A DNA stretch of 64,000 nt from Bradyrhizobium aeschynomenes (GTDB lineage Bacteria > Pseudomonadota > Alphaproteobacteria > Rhizobiales > Xanthobacteraceae), in assembly GCF_013178945.1 (NCBI RefSeq), contig NZ_JABFDM010000017.1, forward strand, positions 45,812-109,811, read 5' to 3'. Under the pieces are notes generated by a model. It was not told the DNA's origin, made no database searches, and was given only the letters and a program-made list of their open reading frames with translations. Position 1 is the stretch's first letter, and each line of letters opens with the position of its first letter. Shown here in pieces: positions 36,153 through 44,170 of the stretch. The position numbers were made by a program, and so were the translations under genes.

Positions 36153-37907
36153 TCAGCGCAGCGGCTTCTTCAACAGCGAGAAGCGGTCGGGGTCGAGACC
36201 CATGGACGGCTGCAGCATCGGCGCATCCAGCGAGGCCGACAGGCCGGCGCGATCGCCGGTGCTGCTCATGCCGCCGTCGCCGTTCGCGGCATCCCGGCTC
36301 GAGGTCGCGCCGCGCCAGCGCTCCAGCACGGCGCTGACGAAATGCATGTCGTGCCCGGCATTGACCGAACGGACGGTGGCGATCGTCGCCTCGCTGCGCG
36401 GCAATTGATGCAGCGGCACCTCCTTGAAGCGCAGCCGGGTTGGCAGCGCGACGCCTTCACCGAAGGCCAGCACCTCGCGGGTGCCGAGCGACGGCACGAA
36501 CGACAGCAGGTTGGCGGCCGCATCCGAGACGGCGGAGCGCAGCAGCGACTGGTCGCGCTCGTTGGCGAGGCGCATCGTGAACAGCGTGTTGCACTGGGAG
36601 ATGATGGTGGCGTCGAGCTCGGCCGGCCGCTGGGTGATCAGGCCGAGATAGACGCCGTATTTGCGGCCTTCCTTGGCGATGCGCGAGATCGCCTTGCGGG
36701 TCGGGCCGAAGCCGATCGAGCGGTCGGCGGAGGCGTAGCGGTGCGCTTCCTCGCAGACGAACAGGAGCGGCGAGACGCCGTCGCTCCACAGGCCGAAATC
36801 GAACGCCATGCGACAGACCACCGAGACGACGGAATCGACCACCTCGGCCGGGAAACCGGCGAGCTGCATCACGGTCATCGGGCGGCCGTTGGCGGGCAGG
36901 CGGAACAGGTGGCTGATGACCTCCGCCATGGTGTCGCCGCCGACATTGGCGTTGTCGAACATGAAGGCGTAGCGCGGATCGTTGCGCACGGTCTCGATGC
37001 GCGAAATCAGCTTGTGGTAGATGATGCGCGAGGAGCGGTTTTCCAGCTTGCCCATGCGCTCGTCGATCAGGTTGATCAGGTCGACGAGGCGATAGGGCAC
37101 CGGGGTGTCGACCGTATAGCCGACGGTCTTGGGATCGATGCGCTTGAGGCCGATACGGTCCGTATTTTGATACTGGGTGTAGATGCCCTTCGCCAGCGGA
37201 ATGACCTCGGCGAGAATGTCGAGTTCTTCGGGCACGCCGGGGCGGCCGCCGAACAGGACGTCGACGATTTCCTCGAAATTGAACAGCCAGAACGGCAGCT
37301 TCAGATTGCGCGGGTTCAGCACCAGCGCCTTCTCGCCGAAGCAGCGGCCATATTCGTTGTGGACGTCGAGCAGGAAGATGCGCAGGTTCGGCCGCGCTTT
37401 CAGGATCTCGTTGAGCAGCAGCGACACGCCGGTCGATTTGCCGACGCCGGTCGAACCGAGCACCGCGAAGTGCTTCGACAGCATCTCCTCGACATTGACG
37501 CAGGCACGCACGGAGGTGTCCTGCTGCAGCGCCCCGATGTCGATGTGGTCGCCGGCCGTCGGCGTGTAGATGGTGCGCAGCTCCTGGCTGGTGATCATCT
37601 CGACGGCGTCGCCGATGGTCGGGTAGTGGGTTACGCCGCGCTGGAACTTGGGCCGCTCGGCGGGGCCGAGGATCTCGCCGAGCAGGTCCACCGACGCGGT
37701 CGCGACGTAGTCGTGGGCCTGCGAGAGGTCCTCACTGGTGACCTCGGTGATGATCGCGATGATCGTGGCGCTCGGGCAGCGAATGCTGATGAAACGGCCG
37801 ACTGTCGCGCGGATATCGGAGACGGTCATCTGCCCGGTCGACAGAATGCCGACGCGGGCCTGGGAGCCTCGCACCGAGATCACACGTCCGAAGGATATCA
37901 CGGTCAT
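36153..37907 (-). CDS. HerA-like DNA-translocating ATPase
   Basis: A 584-aa P-loop ATPase of the HerA/FtsK superfamily (DUF87 type). An N-terminal HAS-barrel-like region (about 1-125) is followed by Walker A GSTGVGKST at 151-159 and Walker B LLFVCEEAHRY; the arginine-finger and sensor region is LGLITQRPAELDATIISQ. Such proteins form hexamers that pump DNA. HerA usually works with the nuclease NurA in archaea, or with SIR2 or other nucleases in bacterial defence, but no nuclease gene is adjacent here. Start chosen at ATG 37907 (MTVISFGRVISVRG); the open frame to 38063 looks untranslated. Confidence 0.88.
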   Translation of the reverse strand: MTVISFGRVISVRGSQARVGILSTGQMTVSDIRATVGRFISIRCPSATIIAIITEVTSEDLSQAHDYVATASVDLLGEILGPAERPKFQRGVTHYPTIGDAVEMITSQELRTIYTPTAGDHIDIGALQQDTSVRACVNVEEMLSKHFAVLGSTGVGKSTGVSLLLNEILKARPNLRIFLLDVHNEYGRCFGEKALVLNPRNLKLPFWLFNFEEIVDVLFGGRPGVPEELDILAEVIPLAKGIYTQYQNTDRIGLKRIDPKTVGYTVDTPVPYRLVDLINLIDERMGKLENRSSRIIYHKLISRIETVRNDPRYAFMFDNANVGGDTMAEVISHLFRLPANGRPMTVMQLAGFPAEVVDSVVSVVCRMAFDFGLWSDGVSPLLFVCEEAHRYASADRSIGFGPTRKAISRIAKEGRKYGVYLGLITQRPAELDATIISQCNTLFTMRLANERDQSLLRSAVSDAAANLLSFVPSLGTREVLAFGEGVALPTRLRFKEVPLHQLPRSEATIATVRSVNAGHDMHFVSAVLERWRGATSSRDAANGDGGMSSTGDRAGLSASLDAPMLQPSMGLDPDRFSLLKKPLR

Positions 37908-38255
37908 GAAACCTGTGGTGAATTGTTGAGCGGACACCTTCGCCGGAGGGACTGGAGAATCTGTTAAACGGCTCACATTTGTCGGCGCACCGGCCCCCGT
38001 CCGTGCGGTCCGGACACGCCTCGCGACGTTGGGAGCATGCCTTCTCAAAGTGGCGTAACGCATTGTGGTATAACGCTTTCTGTTGCCTGTGCTAAAGCGT
38101 CGCGCAAGCCGCTTTGTTTAACGCCCGATTTACCATTTCAAAGGGCTTCTTCGGCTCTGCGCACGCCTGGATCGATGGGACGATTGCGGGGCCTGCGGGT
38201 CCAACGAAGCGCCGGTCGCGGGCGGGTCGGGCGGGCTAAGCGGTTGCGCAAGGAT

Positions 38256-38269
38256 TTGATCGCGATCAA
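38256..38269 (+). promoter_or_regulatory. FixK/FNR-type operator with promoter before hsp20
   Basis: The sequence TTGATCGCGATCAA is a perfect 14-bp palindrome that matches the FNR/Anr/FixK consensus TTGAT-N4-ATCAA exactly. A TATATT hexamer at 38292-38297 would put transcription start near 38304, placing the box centre at about -41, the classic position for class II activation by FNR/FixK proteins. In Bradyrhizobium, FixK2 uses such boxes for low-oxygen genes (established). Regulation of this hsp20 by FixK2 is inference. Confidence 0.75.
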
Positions 38270-38376
38270 TCTGGAACCGCGGTGTGCCCGGTATATTTTT
38301 CCCGTCAAGCGCGAGGGAGCGGATGCCGGCCGGTCTCGTCGAGCGCACCGGTTGCGCATGTGCCGCTGAAGAGCCG

Positions 38377-38399
38377 ATCCTCGCGTGAAGCAGGAGGAT
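38377..38399 (+). promoter_or_regulatory. Shine-Dalgarno-sequestering hairpin in hsp20 leader
   Basis: ATCCTC (38377-38382) can pair perfectly with GAGGAT (38394-38399), which includes most of the AGGAGG ribosome site at 38392-38397 of hsp20, leaving an 11-nt loop. A six-pair stem over the ribosome site with a start codon six bases further on is the layout of simple RNA thermometers. Rhizobial small heat-shock genes commonly use ROSE-type thermometers (established), but the conserved ROSE sequence is not evident here. Confidence 0.5.
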
Positions 38400-38405
38400 G
38401 AAGTC

Positions 38406-38927
38406 ATGGCCGAACCCACCAAGCTGCCCGTCAACACCGAGAAAGCAAATGCGCCGTCCTTGCAGGGATGGCGTCCGTTCGAGAACCTGCGCCGCGAGAT
38501 CGATCGGGTGTTCGAGGACTTCCACGGCGGAGTCTGGCGCACCCCCTCGCTGTTCGATTCCTTGCCGACCCTGGCACGGGCACGCTCCTTCGCCGTGGCG
38601 CCGGCGGTCGACGTTGCCGAGCATGACAATGCCTACGAGGTCACGGCCGAGCTACCCGGGCTCGACGAGAAGAATGTCGAGGTGAAGGTCGCGAGCGGCG
38701 TACTCTCGATCAAGGGCGAGAAGCAGGAAGACAAGGAAGAGAAGAAGAAGGACTATTACGTCCGCGAGCGCAGCTTCGGCTCGTTCGAACGGTCTTTCCA
38801 GATCCCGGATGGCGTCGACACCGACAAGATCGAGGCGGTGTTCAAGCAGGGTGTGCTCAAGGTGACCCTGCCGAAGAAGCCGGAGGTGCAGAAGGCCGCC
38901 AAGACCATCGACATCAAGGCGGCATGA
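38406..38927 (+). CDS. Hsp20/alpha-crystallin small heat-shock protein
   Basis: A 173-aa ATP-independent holdase chaperone that prevents aggregation of denatured proteins. The N-terminal region (RPFENLRREIDRVFEDFHGG) is followed by an alpha-crystallin domain (about 65-160) with VTAELPGLDEKNVEVKV, SGVLSIKGEKQ and KQGVLKVTLPK; the last carries the G-x-L dimer motif. The short C-terminal tail lacks a clear I-x-I motif. ATG 38406 has a strong AGGAGG at 38392-38397, eight bases away. The gene is monocistronic, ending in a palindrome and terminator. Its promoter suggests induction by low oxygen as well as heat. Confidence 0.92.
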   Translation: MAEPTKLPVNTEKANAPSLQGWRPFENLRREIDRVFEDFHGGVWRTPSLFDSLPTLARARSFAVAPAVDVAEHDNAYEVTAELPGLDEKNVEVKVASGVLSIKGEKQEDKEEKKKDYYVRERSFGSFERSFQIPDGVDTDKIEAVFKQGVLKVTLPKKPEVQKAAKTIDIKAA

Positions 38928-38940
38928 CGGCATGTCCTGG

Positions 38941-38972
38941 CCCTGCTGTCCCATGATCATGGGACAGCAGGG
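38941..38972. repeat. Perfect 32-bp palindrome after hsp20
   Basis: Two exact 16-bp arms (CCCTGCTGTCCCATGA and its reverse complement) meet with no spacer, 13 bp after the hsp20 stop. Such a long perfect palindrome is unlikely by chance. It lies just upstream of the intrinsic terminator. It could be an mRNA-stabilising 3' hairpin or a dimeric protein-binding site. Confidence 0.85.
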
Positions 38973-38984
38973 CATGATGCCGGG

Positions 38985-39013
38985 AAGGGCCGCGCCAGCG
39001 GCCCTTTTGTTTG
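38985..39013 (+). terminator. Rho-independent terminator of hsp20
   Basis: A 9-bp GC-rich stem, AAGGGCCGC (38985-38993) with GCGGCCCTT (38998-39006), a 4-nt loop, and a T-rich tail (TTGTTTG) right after. This is the clearest intrinsic terminator in the window. Confidence 0.85.
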
Positions 39014-39093
39014 CGAGGCTGGAAGGCTAATCTGTCCATCAAGCAAGTGGTTCGCGACGCCGGACCGTGAACGATCGGAAGGGAGACGAAACG

Positions 39094-40011
39094 ATGGGCA
39101 AGCTCGCACTGGCGGCCAAGATCACGCATGTGCCGTCGATGTATCTCAGCGAGCTCGATGGTCCGGCCAAGGGCAAGCGCCAGTCGGCGATCGACGGCCA
39201 TCTCGAGATCGGGCGGCGCTGCCGCGAGGCGGGCGTCGACACCATCGTCGTGTTCGATACCCATTGGCTGGTCAATGCCGGCTATCACATCAACTGCGCG
39301 CCGCATTTCGAGGGGCTCTACACCTCCAACGAGCTGCCGCACTTCATCGCCAACATGACCTATGCGTATGATGGCAACCCTGAGCTCGGCCACGTCCTGG
39401 CCAAGGGCGCCAACGCGCACGGCATCGCGACCATGGCGCATGACGCGACCTCGTTGGCGCTCGAATACGGCACGCTGGTTCCGATGCGCTACATGAACCC
39501 CGACCGCCACTTCAAGGTCGTGTCGGTGTCGGCGCTGTGCACCTCGCACTACCTCGCCGACAGCGCCAAGCTCGGCTGGGCTTTTCGTCGCGCCGTCGAG
39601 GATCACTATGATGGCACGGTGGCGTTCTTCGCCTCGGGCTCGCTGAGCCATCGCTTCGCCCAGAACGGCACGGCCGACGAATATCGCGACAAGATGTTCA
39701 GCCCGTTCCTGGAGCGGCTCGATCACGAGGTAATCCAGATGTGGGAGCAGGGCGAATGGCCCGACTTCTGCGACATGCTGCCGGAATATGCCAGCAAGGG
39801 TCACGGCGAGGGCTTCATGCACGATACGGCCATGCTGCTCGGCGCGCTCGGCTGGAATCACTATGATCGCGGCGTCGAGGTGGTGACGCCGTTTTTCCCG
39901 TCGTCCGGCACGGGGCAGATCAACGCGATATTTCCGGTGGCGCCGATGCCCAGCGCGATCGACGATATCGGCCGGCCCCGCGCCGCCGCGCTGACGGGCG
40001 GACGGCTCTGA
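39094..40011 (+). CDS. hpaD: Extradiol dioxygenase, HpaD/LigB type
   Basis: A 305-aa Fe(II) extradiol dioxygenase resembling 3,4-dihydroxyphenylacetate 2,3-dioxygenase (TIGR02298), which opens the homoprotocatechuate ring. LigB-superfamily markers are ITHVPSMYLSELDGP, with the first metal His at residue 12, VVFDTHWLVN, and FFASGSLSHRF. ATG 39094 is preceded by AAGGGAGA about seven bases away; the frame is open to a GTG at 39067. None of the other hpa pathway genes (hpaE, F, G, H, I) is nearby, so it is an orphan and may act on another catechol. Confidence 0.82.
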   Translation: MGKLALAAKITHVPSMYLSELDGPAKGKRQSAIDGHLEIGRRCREAGVDTIVVFDTHWLVNAGYHINCAPHFEGLYTSNELPHFIANMTYAYDGNPELGHVLAKGANAHGIATMAHDATSLALEYGTLVPMRYMNPDRHFKVVSVSALCTSHYLADSAKLGWAFRRAVEDHYDGTVAFFASGSLSHRFAQNGTADEYRDKMFSPFLERLDHEVIQMWEQGEWPDFCDMLPEYASKGHGEGFMHDTAMLLGALGWNHYDRGVEVVTPFFPSSGTGQINAIFPVAPMPSAIDDIGRPRAAALTGGRL

Positions 40012-40024
40012 CGGGGCGATTGCC

Positions 40025-40474
40025 TCACCAGACGCCCGCACGTCTCAGCATGTCAGTGATGTCCTCGGGAAAGACCCGGTCGGACGTCGCCGCGAGTTCC
40101 TCCCGCCGCCACCACCGCTGCGCAGTGATGGCCGCGCGCTCCAACTCGGTCCAATGCGTCGACGAAACGCCGTCGTGAGCGACTCTGATGAGGAAGTAGC
40201 GTTCGTCCGAGCTAACCTGCTCGCCGTCGACCAAAGTGAAGGTGACGGCTCGCTGCATGATCTGCGGTCCAGGATGATCGATGCGAATGCCCGTCTCCTC
40301 GAACATCTCGCGGCAGGCGGCGGCCTCGTAGCTCTCGCCCGGGTCGAGCCCGCCGCCCGGCGTGGCCCAGAACTGCTGTCCCGCCAGAGTGCCGGCGAGA
40401 TGCACGAACTTGAACAGCAGCAGCCGATCCTGTGGATCGAGAACGAGCAGGCGGGAGGAGGGACGTGCGCGCAT
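40025..40474 (-). CDS. Nudix hydrolase
   Basis: A 149-aa Nudix enzyme hydrolysing a nucleoside-diphosphate-linked substrate. The Nudix box is complete at residues 41-63 (GGLDPGESYEAAACREMFEE then TGI), with the metal-binding REMFEE helix. There is no additional domain to suggest a substrate. The next gene upstream, the LCAT-like protein, is in the same direction with a 76-bp gap. Converges with the dioxygenase gene. Confidence 0.87.
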   Translation of the reverse strand: MRARPSSRLLVLDPQDRLLLFKFVHLAGTLAGQQFWATPGGGLDPGESYEAAACREMFEETGIRIDHPGPQIMQRAVTFTLVDGEQVSSDERYFLIRVAHDGVSSTHWTELERAAITAQRWWRREELAATSDRVFPEDITDMLRRAGVW

Positions 40475-40550
40475 CGGAACGCTTTCTGCCCGACTGGCGA
40501 GCGGCTGCTGATGCGGATGTCCTCGCGCGTCTGGCCCTCCGGCTCAACAT

Positions 40551-42572
40551 CTATTGCTGGATTCCGTCCCACTGGAGCCGAAAGGCCTTGGAGGGATCAT
40601 AAGCGACGGAAGCACCTCCGCTCTCCGGATTGTAGACCAGCAGAGGGCTGCCTTCCGGCGACGTCGCGAACTGAACCAGGAAATTCCGCCTCTGCACCGG
40701 CTCCTTGAAGTCGTCCTTGGCCATGGCGAACTTCTCCGCATAGGACGAAGCGAGCTTGTTGAATTCGTCGATGTCACCGCTGCGCAGATAAGCCCAGCCC
40801 TTGATCTCCGCCGCCGACTTCTGCAGTGCGAGCCTGGAGGGGTCGTTTTGCGGGACGGTCGTCTCCACAGCGGCCGCGATGAATGTCGAACTGCGAATCG
40901 CGTCCTGGTATTGCCCGGCGGAGTAGGATGAGCCGGCCGCGTCGGCAATCCAGGTCAGCTGTTGCTTGTTGTCGGCCGTCGTGGCAGCGGCAACCGAATA
41001 GAGCCGGGCCCTTTCTCCCGCATCCAGGGATGTGCGGGCGAGCGCCGCGATGTCCGATGGCTTCTTGCCCGCCGCAGCGAGAGCCCGCTTGTTGATGTCG
41101 ATCGCGAGCTTGTCGTCGCTGCCCGACCAGCTCCTGGGATCCGAGGACACCGGAATCCAGGATCGGGTGGCGGCGGTTTCCGCTGCCAGCAGCGAGGCAT
41201 AGGCCGTCTGCGCGCGCGCCGTTTGAAGATCGGCGCGCTTCGCCGCCGAAATATAGAGCTCGTCGATCATGCTGAGCACCGGCTTGCTGCTGATGATCTT
41301 GGTATGGTCCTCCTGAACCTCGATGGTCTGGCGCGTGCTGCTGACCAACATGCTCTGCGCGCTGTAGACCGGGACGGTGCCGTCGCCCTGAACGATCTTT
41401 GAGTCGTCGATCCGATCGGTCTTGCCGCTGCGCAGGTGGAACCAGCCGTAGGTGCGATCCGTCTTTTCCCGGCCAAAGAAATAGGACACGTCGGCGATGC
41501 TGGACGGGTCGAAATCGGAGATCTCGCACAAGACTTGCTCGGCTCCCTTCAGCATCGGTGCGAGCTCGTTGTCGTAATAGCTCTTTCGAACCGCGGGCAG
41601 GCCGATCCGCTGCAGCAGATCGTATTTGCGCCACGTCTCGACGTCGAACAGGTTGACCGGCTTCTGGTCGTCGCTCTCGACCGGCACTCCCGCCTTGCTC
41701 AGTGCCGGTTTTTGCTTCAGGCAGTATTCGCTGCTGCGGATCGGCAGCAGCTCATACAGGCTCGGGAACGAGATGCCTGCTGCATTGATCGAATCGAGCA
41801 GATAGTTGCGTTCCCACCAGCCGAGGTAGCGCTTCAGGCCCGTCAGCTCGTCGAACAGGATGTTGTAGCCGTCGACGACGGCCTTGATGGCCTTCGGTGA
41901 TCCGAGATGCGGCGTTGCAACGAACACGATCTGCGATACGTCGGGGAGGCCGCCGTGGCTGCAGGGCTGCTTGCCATAACGCGCGGCCCAGATCTTGGTC
42001 ATCAGTCCGCCCATGCTGTGGGCGATGATCACGATCGGCGATTTCGCCGCGCCGGCTCTGAGGTCGCAGATGCGGTCGCGCAGCAGCGTGGCATTGTAGG
42101 CGTTGGAGAGTCGCCAGTCATACGAGAACACGCTGACGAGCGGATCGCCCGCGGCGTCGGGTCCGATCGCGCTGGCCTTCTGACGCAGATGGTCGACGAT
42201 GCCGCCATAGATGTTGCTGAACAGCAGGGTCTCGACCACGTCTGTTCGATAGCGGCGATCCGTCTTCATGCTCAAATCGACATCGTTTCGGGCAATCGCG
42301 CCGGTCGTTCCCCAGATGTCGCGGCACTGGGTGCCGTCCACGTGGCATTCGGCGATCTTGGAGCCGAGGATGCCCGGAACGAACAGAACCCGCGGGGCGG
42401 TCTGCCGTCTGATGTCGCGGCGCCTCGCATAGAATTCGTCACGCGTCTGTTGCGGGATGTCCTTCACGATCGCGCTTCCCGGAACCTCCGCCTCGGCCGC
42501 GGCCTGCGCATGACATGCGGAGACGGCGATGAGCGCAAGAATGGCGGCGACGACGAACCTGGTCAGCAGCAT
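40551..42572 (-). CDS. LCAT-like exported acyltransferase/lipase
   Basis: A 673-aa alpha/beta-hydrolase of the lecithin:cholesterol acyltransferase (LCAT/PDAT) family. The catalytic triad is visible: Ser186 in IIAHSMGGLM, Asp397 in VQGDGTVPVYSA (the GDGTVP stretch is a hallmark of the group) and His423 in VQEDHTKII. The N-terminal segment MLLTRFVVAAILALIAVSAC is a signal sequence; VSAC fits a lipoprotein lipobox, so it may be lipid-anchored. Residues about 470-650 form an Ala-rich helical, TPR-like region. The frame extends to 42671, but ATG 42572 starts at the signal peptide. Probable action on phospholipids in the envelope; the acyl acceptor is unknown. Confidence 0.82.
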   Translation of the reverse strand: MLLTRFVVAAILALIAVSACHAQAAAEAEVPGSAIVKDIPQQTRDEFYARRRDIRRQTAPRVLFVPGILGSKIAECHVDGTQCRDIWGTTGAIARNDVDLSMKTDRRYRTDVVETLLFSNIYGGIVDHLRQKASAIGPDAAGDPLVSVFSYDWRLSNAYNATLLRDRICDLRAGAAKSPIVIIAHSMGGLMTKIWAARYGKQPCSHGGLPDVSQIVFVATPHLGSPKAIKAVVDGYNILFDELTGLKRYLGWWERNYLLDSINAAGISFPSLYELLPIRSSEYCLKQKPALSKAGVPVESDDQKPVNLFDVETWRKYDLLQRIGLPAVRKSYYDNELAPMLKGAEQVLCEISDFDPSSIADVSYFFGREKTDRTYGWFHLRSGKTDRIDDSKIVQGDGTVPVYSAQSMLVSSTRQTIEVQEDHTKIISSKPVLSMIDELYISAAKRADLQTARAQTAYASLLAAETAATRSWIPVSSDPRSWSGSDDKLAIDINKRALAAAGKKPSDIAALARTSLDAGERARLYSVAAATTADNKQQLTWIADAAGSSYSAGQYQDAIRSSTFIAAAVETTVPQNDPSRLALQKSAAEIKGWAYLRSGDIDEFNKLASSYAEKFAMAKDDFKEPVQRRNFLVQFATSPEGSPLLVYNPESGGASVAYDPSKAFRLQWDGIQQ

Positions 42573-42831
42573 CGGCGATCTCCATGAATCTCCATGAGAT
42601 GGATCGCAACACGCTCGCCTCACGGCGGATGAGATTGGTGGCAATCGGACGTCAGCAACCCATGATAGCAACGAACGACCGGTCAGTCACGACAGGTTTT
42701 CGGCCGGGACGAGCAAAGGCAGCGGTGACTGCCTTCGTCTACGCGCTTGCGGCCCGCGTGCAGGCGGCGTCGTTGAACTTCGGCGCGGCGGCAGCGACCA
42801 ATTCGGATCCTGGTCGCGATTGGACGCTTTG

Positions 42832-43353
42832 ATGATGCGCATGATTGTTTGGCTGCTCGCCGTGCTGCTCGCGGTCCCCGCCGGCGCCTGGGCTCAAGGG
42901 CCGGGACGCCAGGCATGCGACGTCGACGTCGACATCACCGACCGCGATCCGAGCGGCGCCAATGTGCGCGCCACTCCCGGCGGCAGCGTGGTCACGGCGC
43001 TGAAGAACCCCACCAGCGAAGGATGGATCGTCGTGCATCTCGCCGCGCAGCATGATGACTGGTTCGAGATCGACCGGGCCGTTCTGATCGATGTCGACCA
43101 GGACAAGGAGCGGGTCATCTTCCAGGGTCGCGGCTTCGTGCACCGGAGCGTCGTCGGCGTCGGCGGGCTGCAGAACGGTGCAGTGATCTACCGCGATCAT
43201 GCCACCGCGAGCGCGACGCTCGATTCGCATGCGAGCGGCGATCAGGCCGTCGAGCTGCTCGGCTGCTTCGGCACGTTCGCCAAGGTCCGCGTCAAGAAGG
43301 GGATCGGCTGGACCCGGCAGCTCTGCACCAACATGGTCACGACCTGCTCCTGA
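42832..43353 (+). CDS. Secreted SH3-like domain protein
   Basis: A 173-aa exported protein. Signal peptide (RMIVWLLAVLLAVPAGAWA), then two SH3b-like modules: DPSGANVRATPGGSVVTALK near residues 36-55, with the classic N-V-R-x2-P pattern, and a second region containing KVRVKKGIGWTRQLC. Bacterial SH3 modules commonly bind peptidoglycan or other envelope partners. Four mature-part cysteines may form disulfides. The 259-bp spacer to the LCAT-like gene has no motif I recognise. Confidence 0.75.
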   Translation: MMRMIVWLLAVLLAVPAGAWAQGPGRQACDVDVDITDRDPSGANVRATPGGSVVTALKNPTSEGWIVVHLAAQHDDWFEIDRAVLIDVDQDKERVIFQGRGFVHRSVVGVGGLQNGAVIYRDHATASATLDSHASGDQAVELLGCFGTFAKVRVKKGIGWTRQLCTNMVTTCS

Positions 43354-43414
43354 GGGCACAGGTCGATCGGCGCCACTTCGGAAAACATGCCTGCAGCAGT
43401 GGGCGGCGGCTCCG

Positions 43415-43570
43415 TCAGGCCGCGCAGCGCTGCTGCGACAGCCGTTCGCGCTCGCGGCGGCACTCTGCCGCGAAATGGCGCAGCCGTTCGATCGTCAGCA
43501 TATCGGTGATGCTGCGCTCGAGCCGCTCGGCCCGTGCGATCTGGTCTTCGAGATCCTGCATCCTGGTCAT
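43415..43570 (-). CDS. 51-aa coiled-coil hypothetical protein
   Basis: A very small protein (MTRMQDLEDQIARAERLERS then further charged helix) that is almost entirely one amphipathic, charged helix with heptad-like spacing, likely a coiled coil. AGGGAGA precedes the ATG at 43570 by about six bases. The frame opens at 43603, but this inner start has the better ribosome site. Function unknown. Confidence 0.6.
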   Translation of the reverse strand: MTRMQDLEDQIARAERLERSITDMLTIERLRHFAAECRRERERLSQQRCAA

Positions 43571-43646
43571 GTCCCGTCTCCCTGACCAGACAATTTGATG
43601 CAAATTGCATCGTTCCGGCCGGGCCGGGATCGTGGTGAACAGCGGG

Positions 43647-43928
43647 TTAATCCGGCGGGTGCGGCGCTCCGCCTGCCGTTTTGGCCGGGACCGAGCCCTC
43701 GTCGGACCGCGCCGGTGTCCAGCCCGGCCGCTGAAACGTCATGACCTCCTCGAACCACAACGAGCGCTGGCCCGGTGCGCAGCCGGTCATGATCGCATCG
43801 GCGGAGCCCCGGCTGCATGATGGCGGCAGATCCGCATCCCTGTCCGTCGCCAACATGACGAGGCCGACGACGGCGAGAACGAGCAGGCCAGAGACACCGA
43901 TGACAGCCAACCGACGCAGAACCAGCAC
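43647..43928 (-). CDS. Small single-span membrane protein
   Basis: A 93-aa protein: one N-terminal membrane helix (LAVIGVSGLLVLAVVGLVML), then a polar domain with two cysteines (PPSCSRGSADAIMTGC, positions about 37 and 49) and a Pro-rich tail ending APHPPD. It starts at GTG 43928, preceded by GGAG six bases upstream. No known family recognised. The two cysteines face the periplasm in the likely topology. Confidence 0.6.
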   Translation of the reverse strand: MLVLRRLAVIGVSGLLVLAVVGLVMLATDRDADLPPSCSRGSADAIMTGCAPGQRSLWFEEVMTFQRPGWTPARSDEGSVPAKTAGGAPHPPD

Positions 43929-44170
43929 CCTTCGCTCCTTTCGAAGGTGATCTGCGTGGCATGGTCGGCGGATCCTCGCCAGCAACCGCTGATAGTTCCG
44001 TCGATTAAGTTGAACGCTGTGGCGCCCTTGTCTTGTTTCTACAAGTTTCCGTTGTGACCACGCGCGGTAGCCGTTGGGCCGGTTGCAGGCGCCTTGCGTT
44101 CGGGCCTTGTTGTGATCGGACACCTCGTTCGCTAGCATGAACGCCTTGGCCACAAACGAGGAAGCATGCC

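Larger units (their letters stand above)
37908..38405. other. 498-bp divergent regulatory spacer
   Basis: Separates the HerA-like gene from hsp20 and contains no convincing gene. The hsp20 side holds a FixK/FNR-type box at 38256-38269, a TATATT -10 candidate at 38292-38297 and a Shine-Dalgarno hairpin at 38377-38399, each listed separately. I see nothing recognisable in the half nearer the HerA-like gene. Confidence 0.6.

Noticed and set aside
36000..37967. Long open frame on the plus strand opposite the HerA-like gene
   Set aside because: An antisense shadow typical of GC-rich codons; the minus strand has the clear P-loop ATPase, and the plus-strand protein has no recognisable fold.
36153..38927. 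HerA-like ATPase plus neighbours as an antiphage system
   Set aside because: No nuclease, SIR2, or other effector is encoded beside it; neighbours are a chaperone and an AhpD-type protein.
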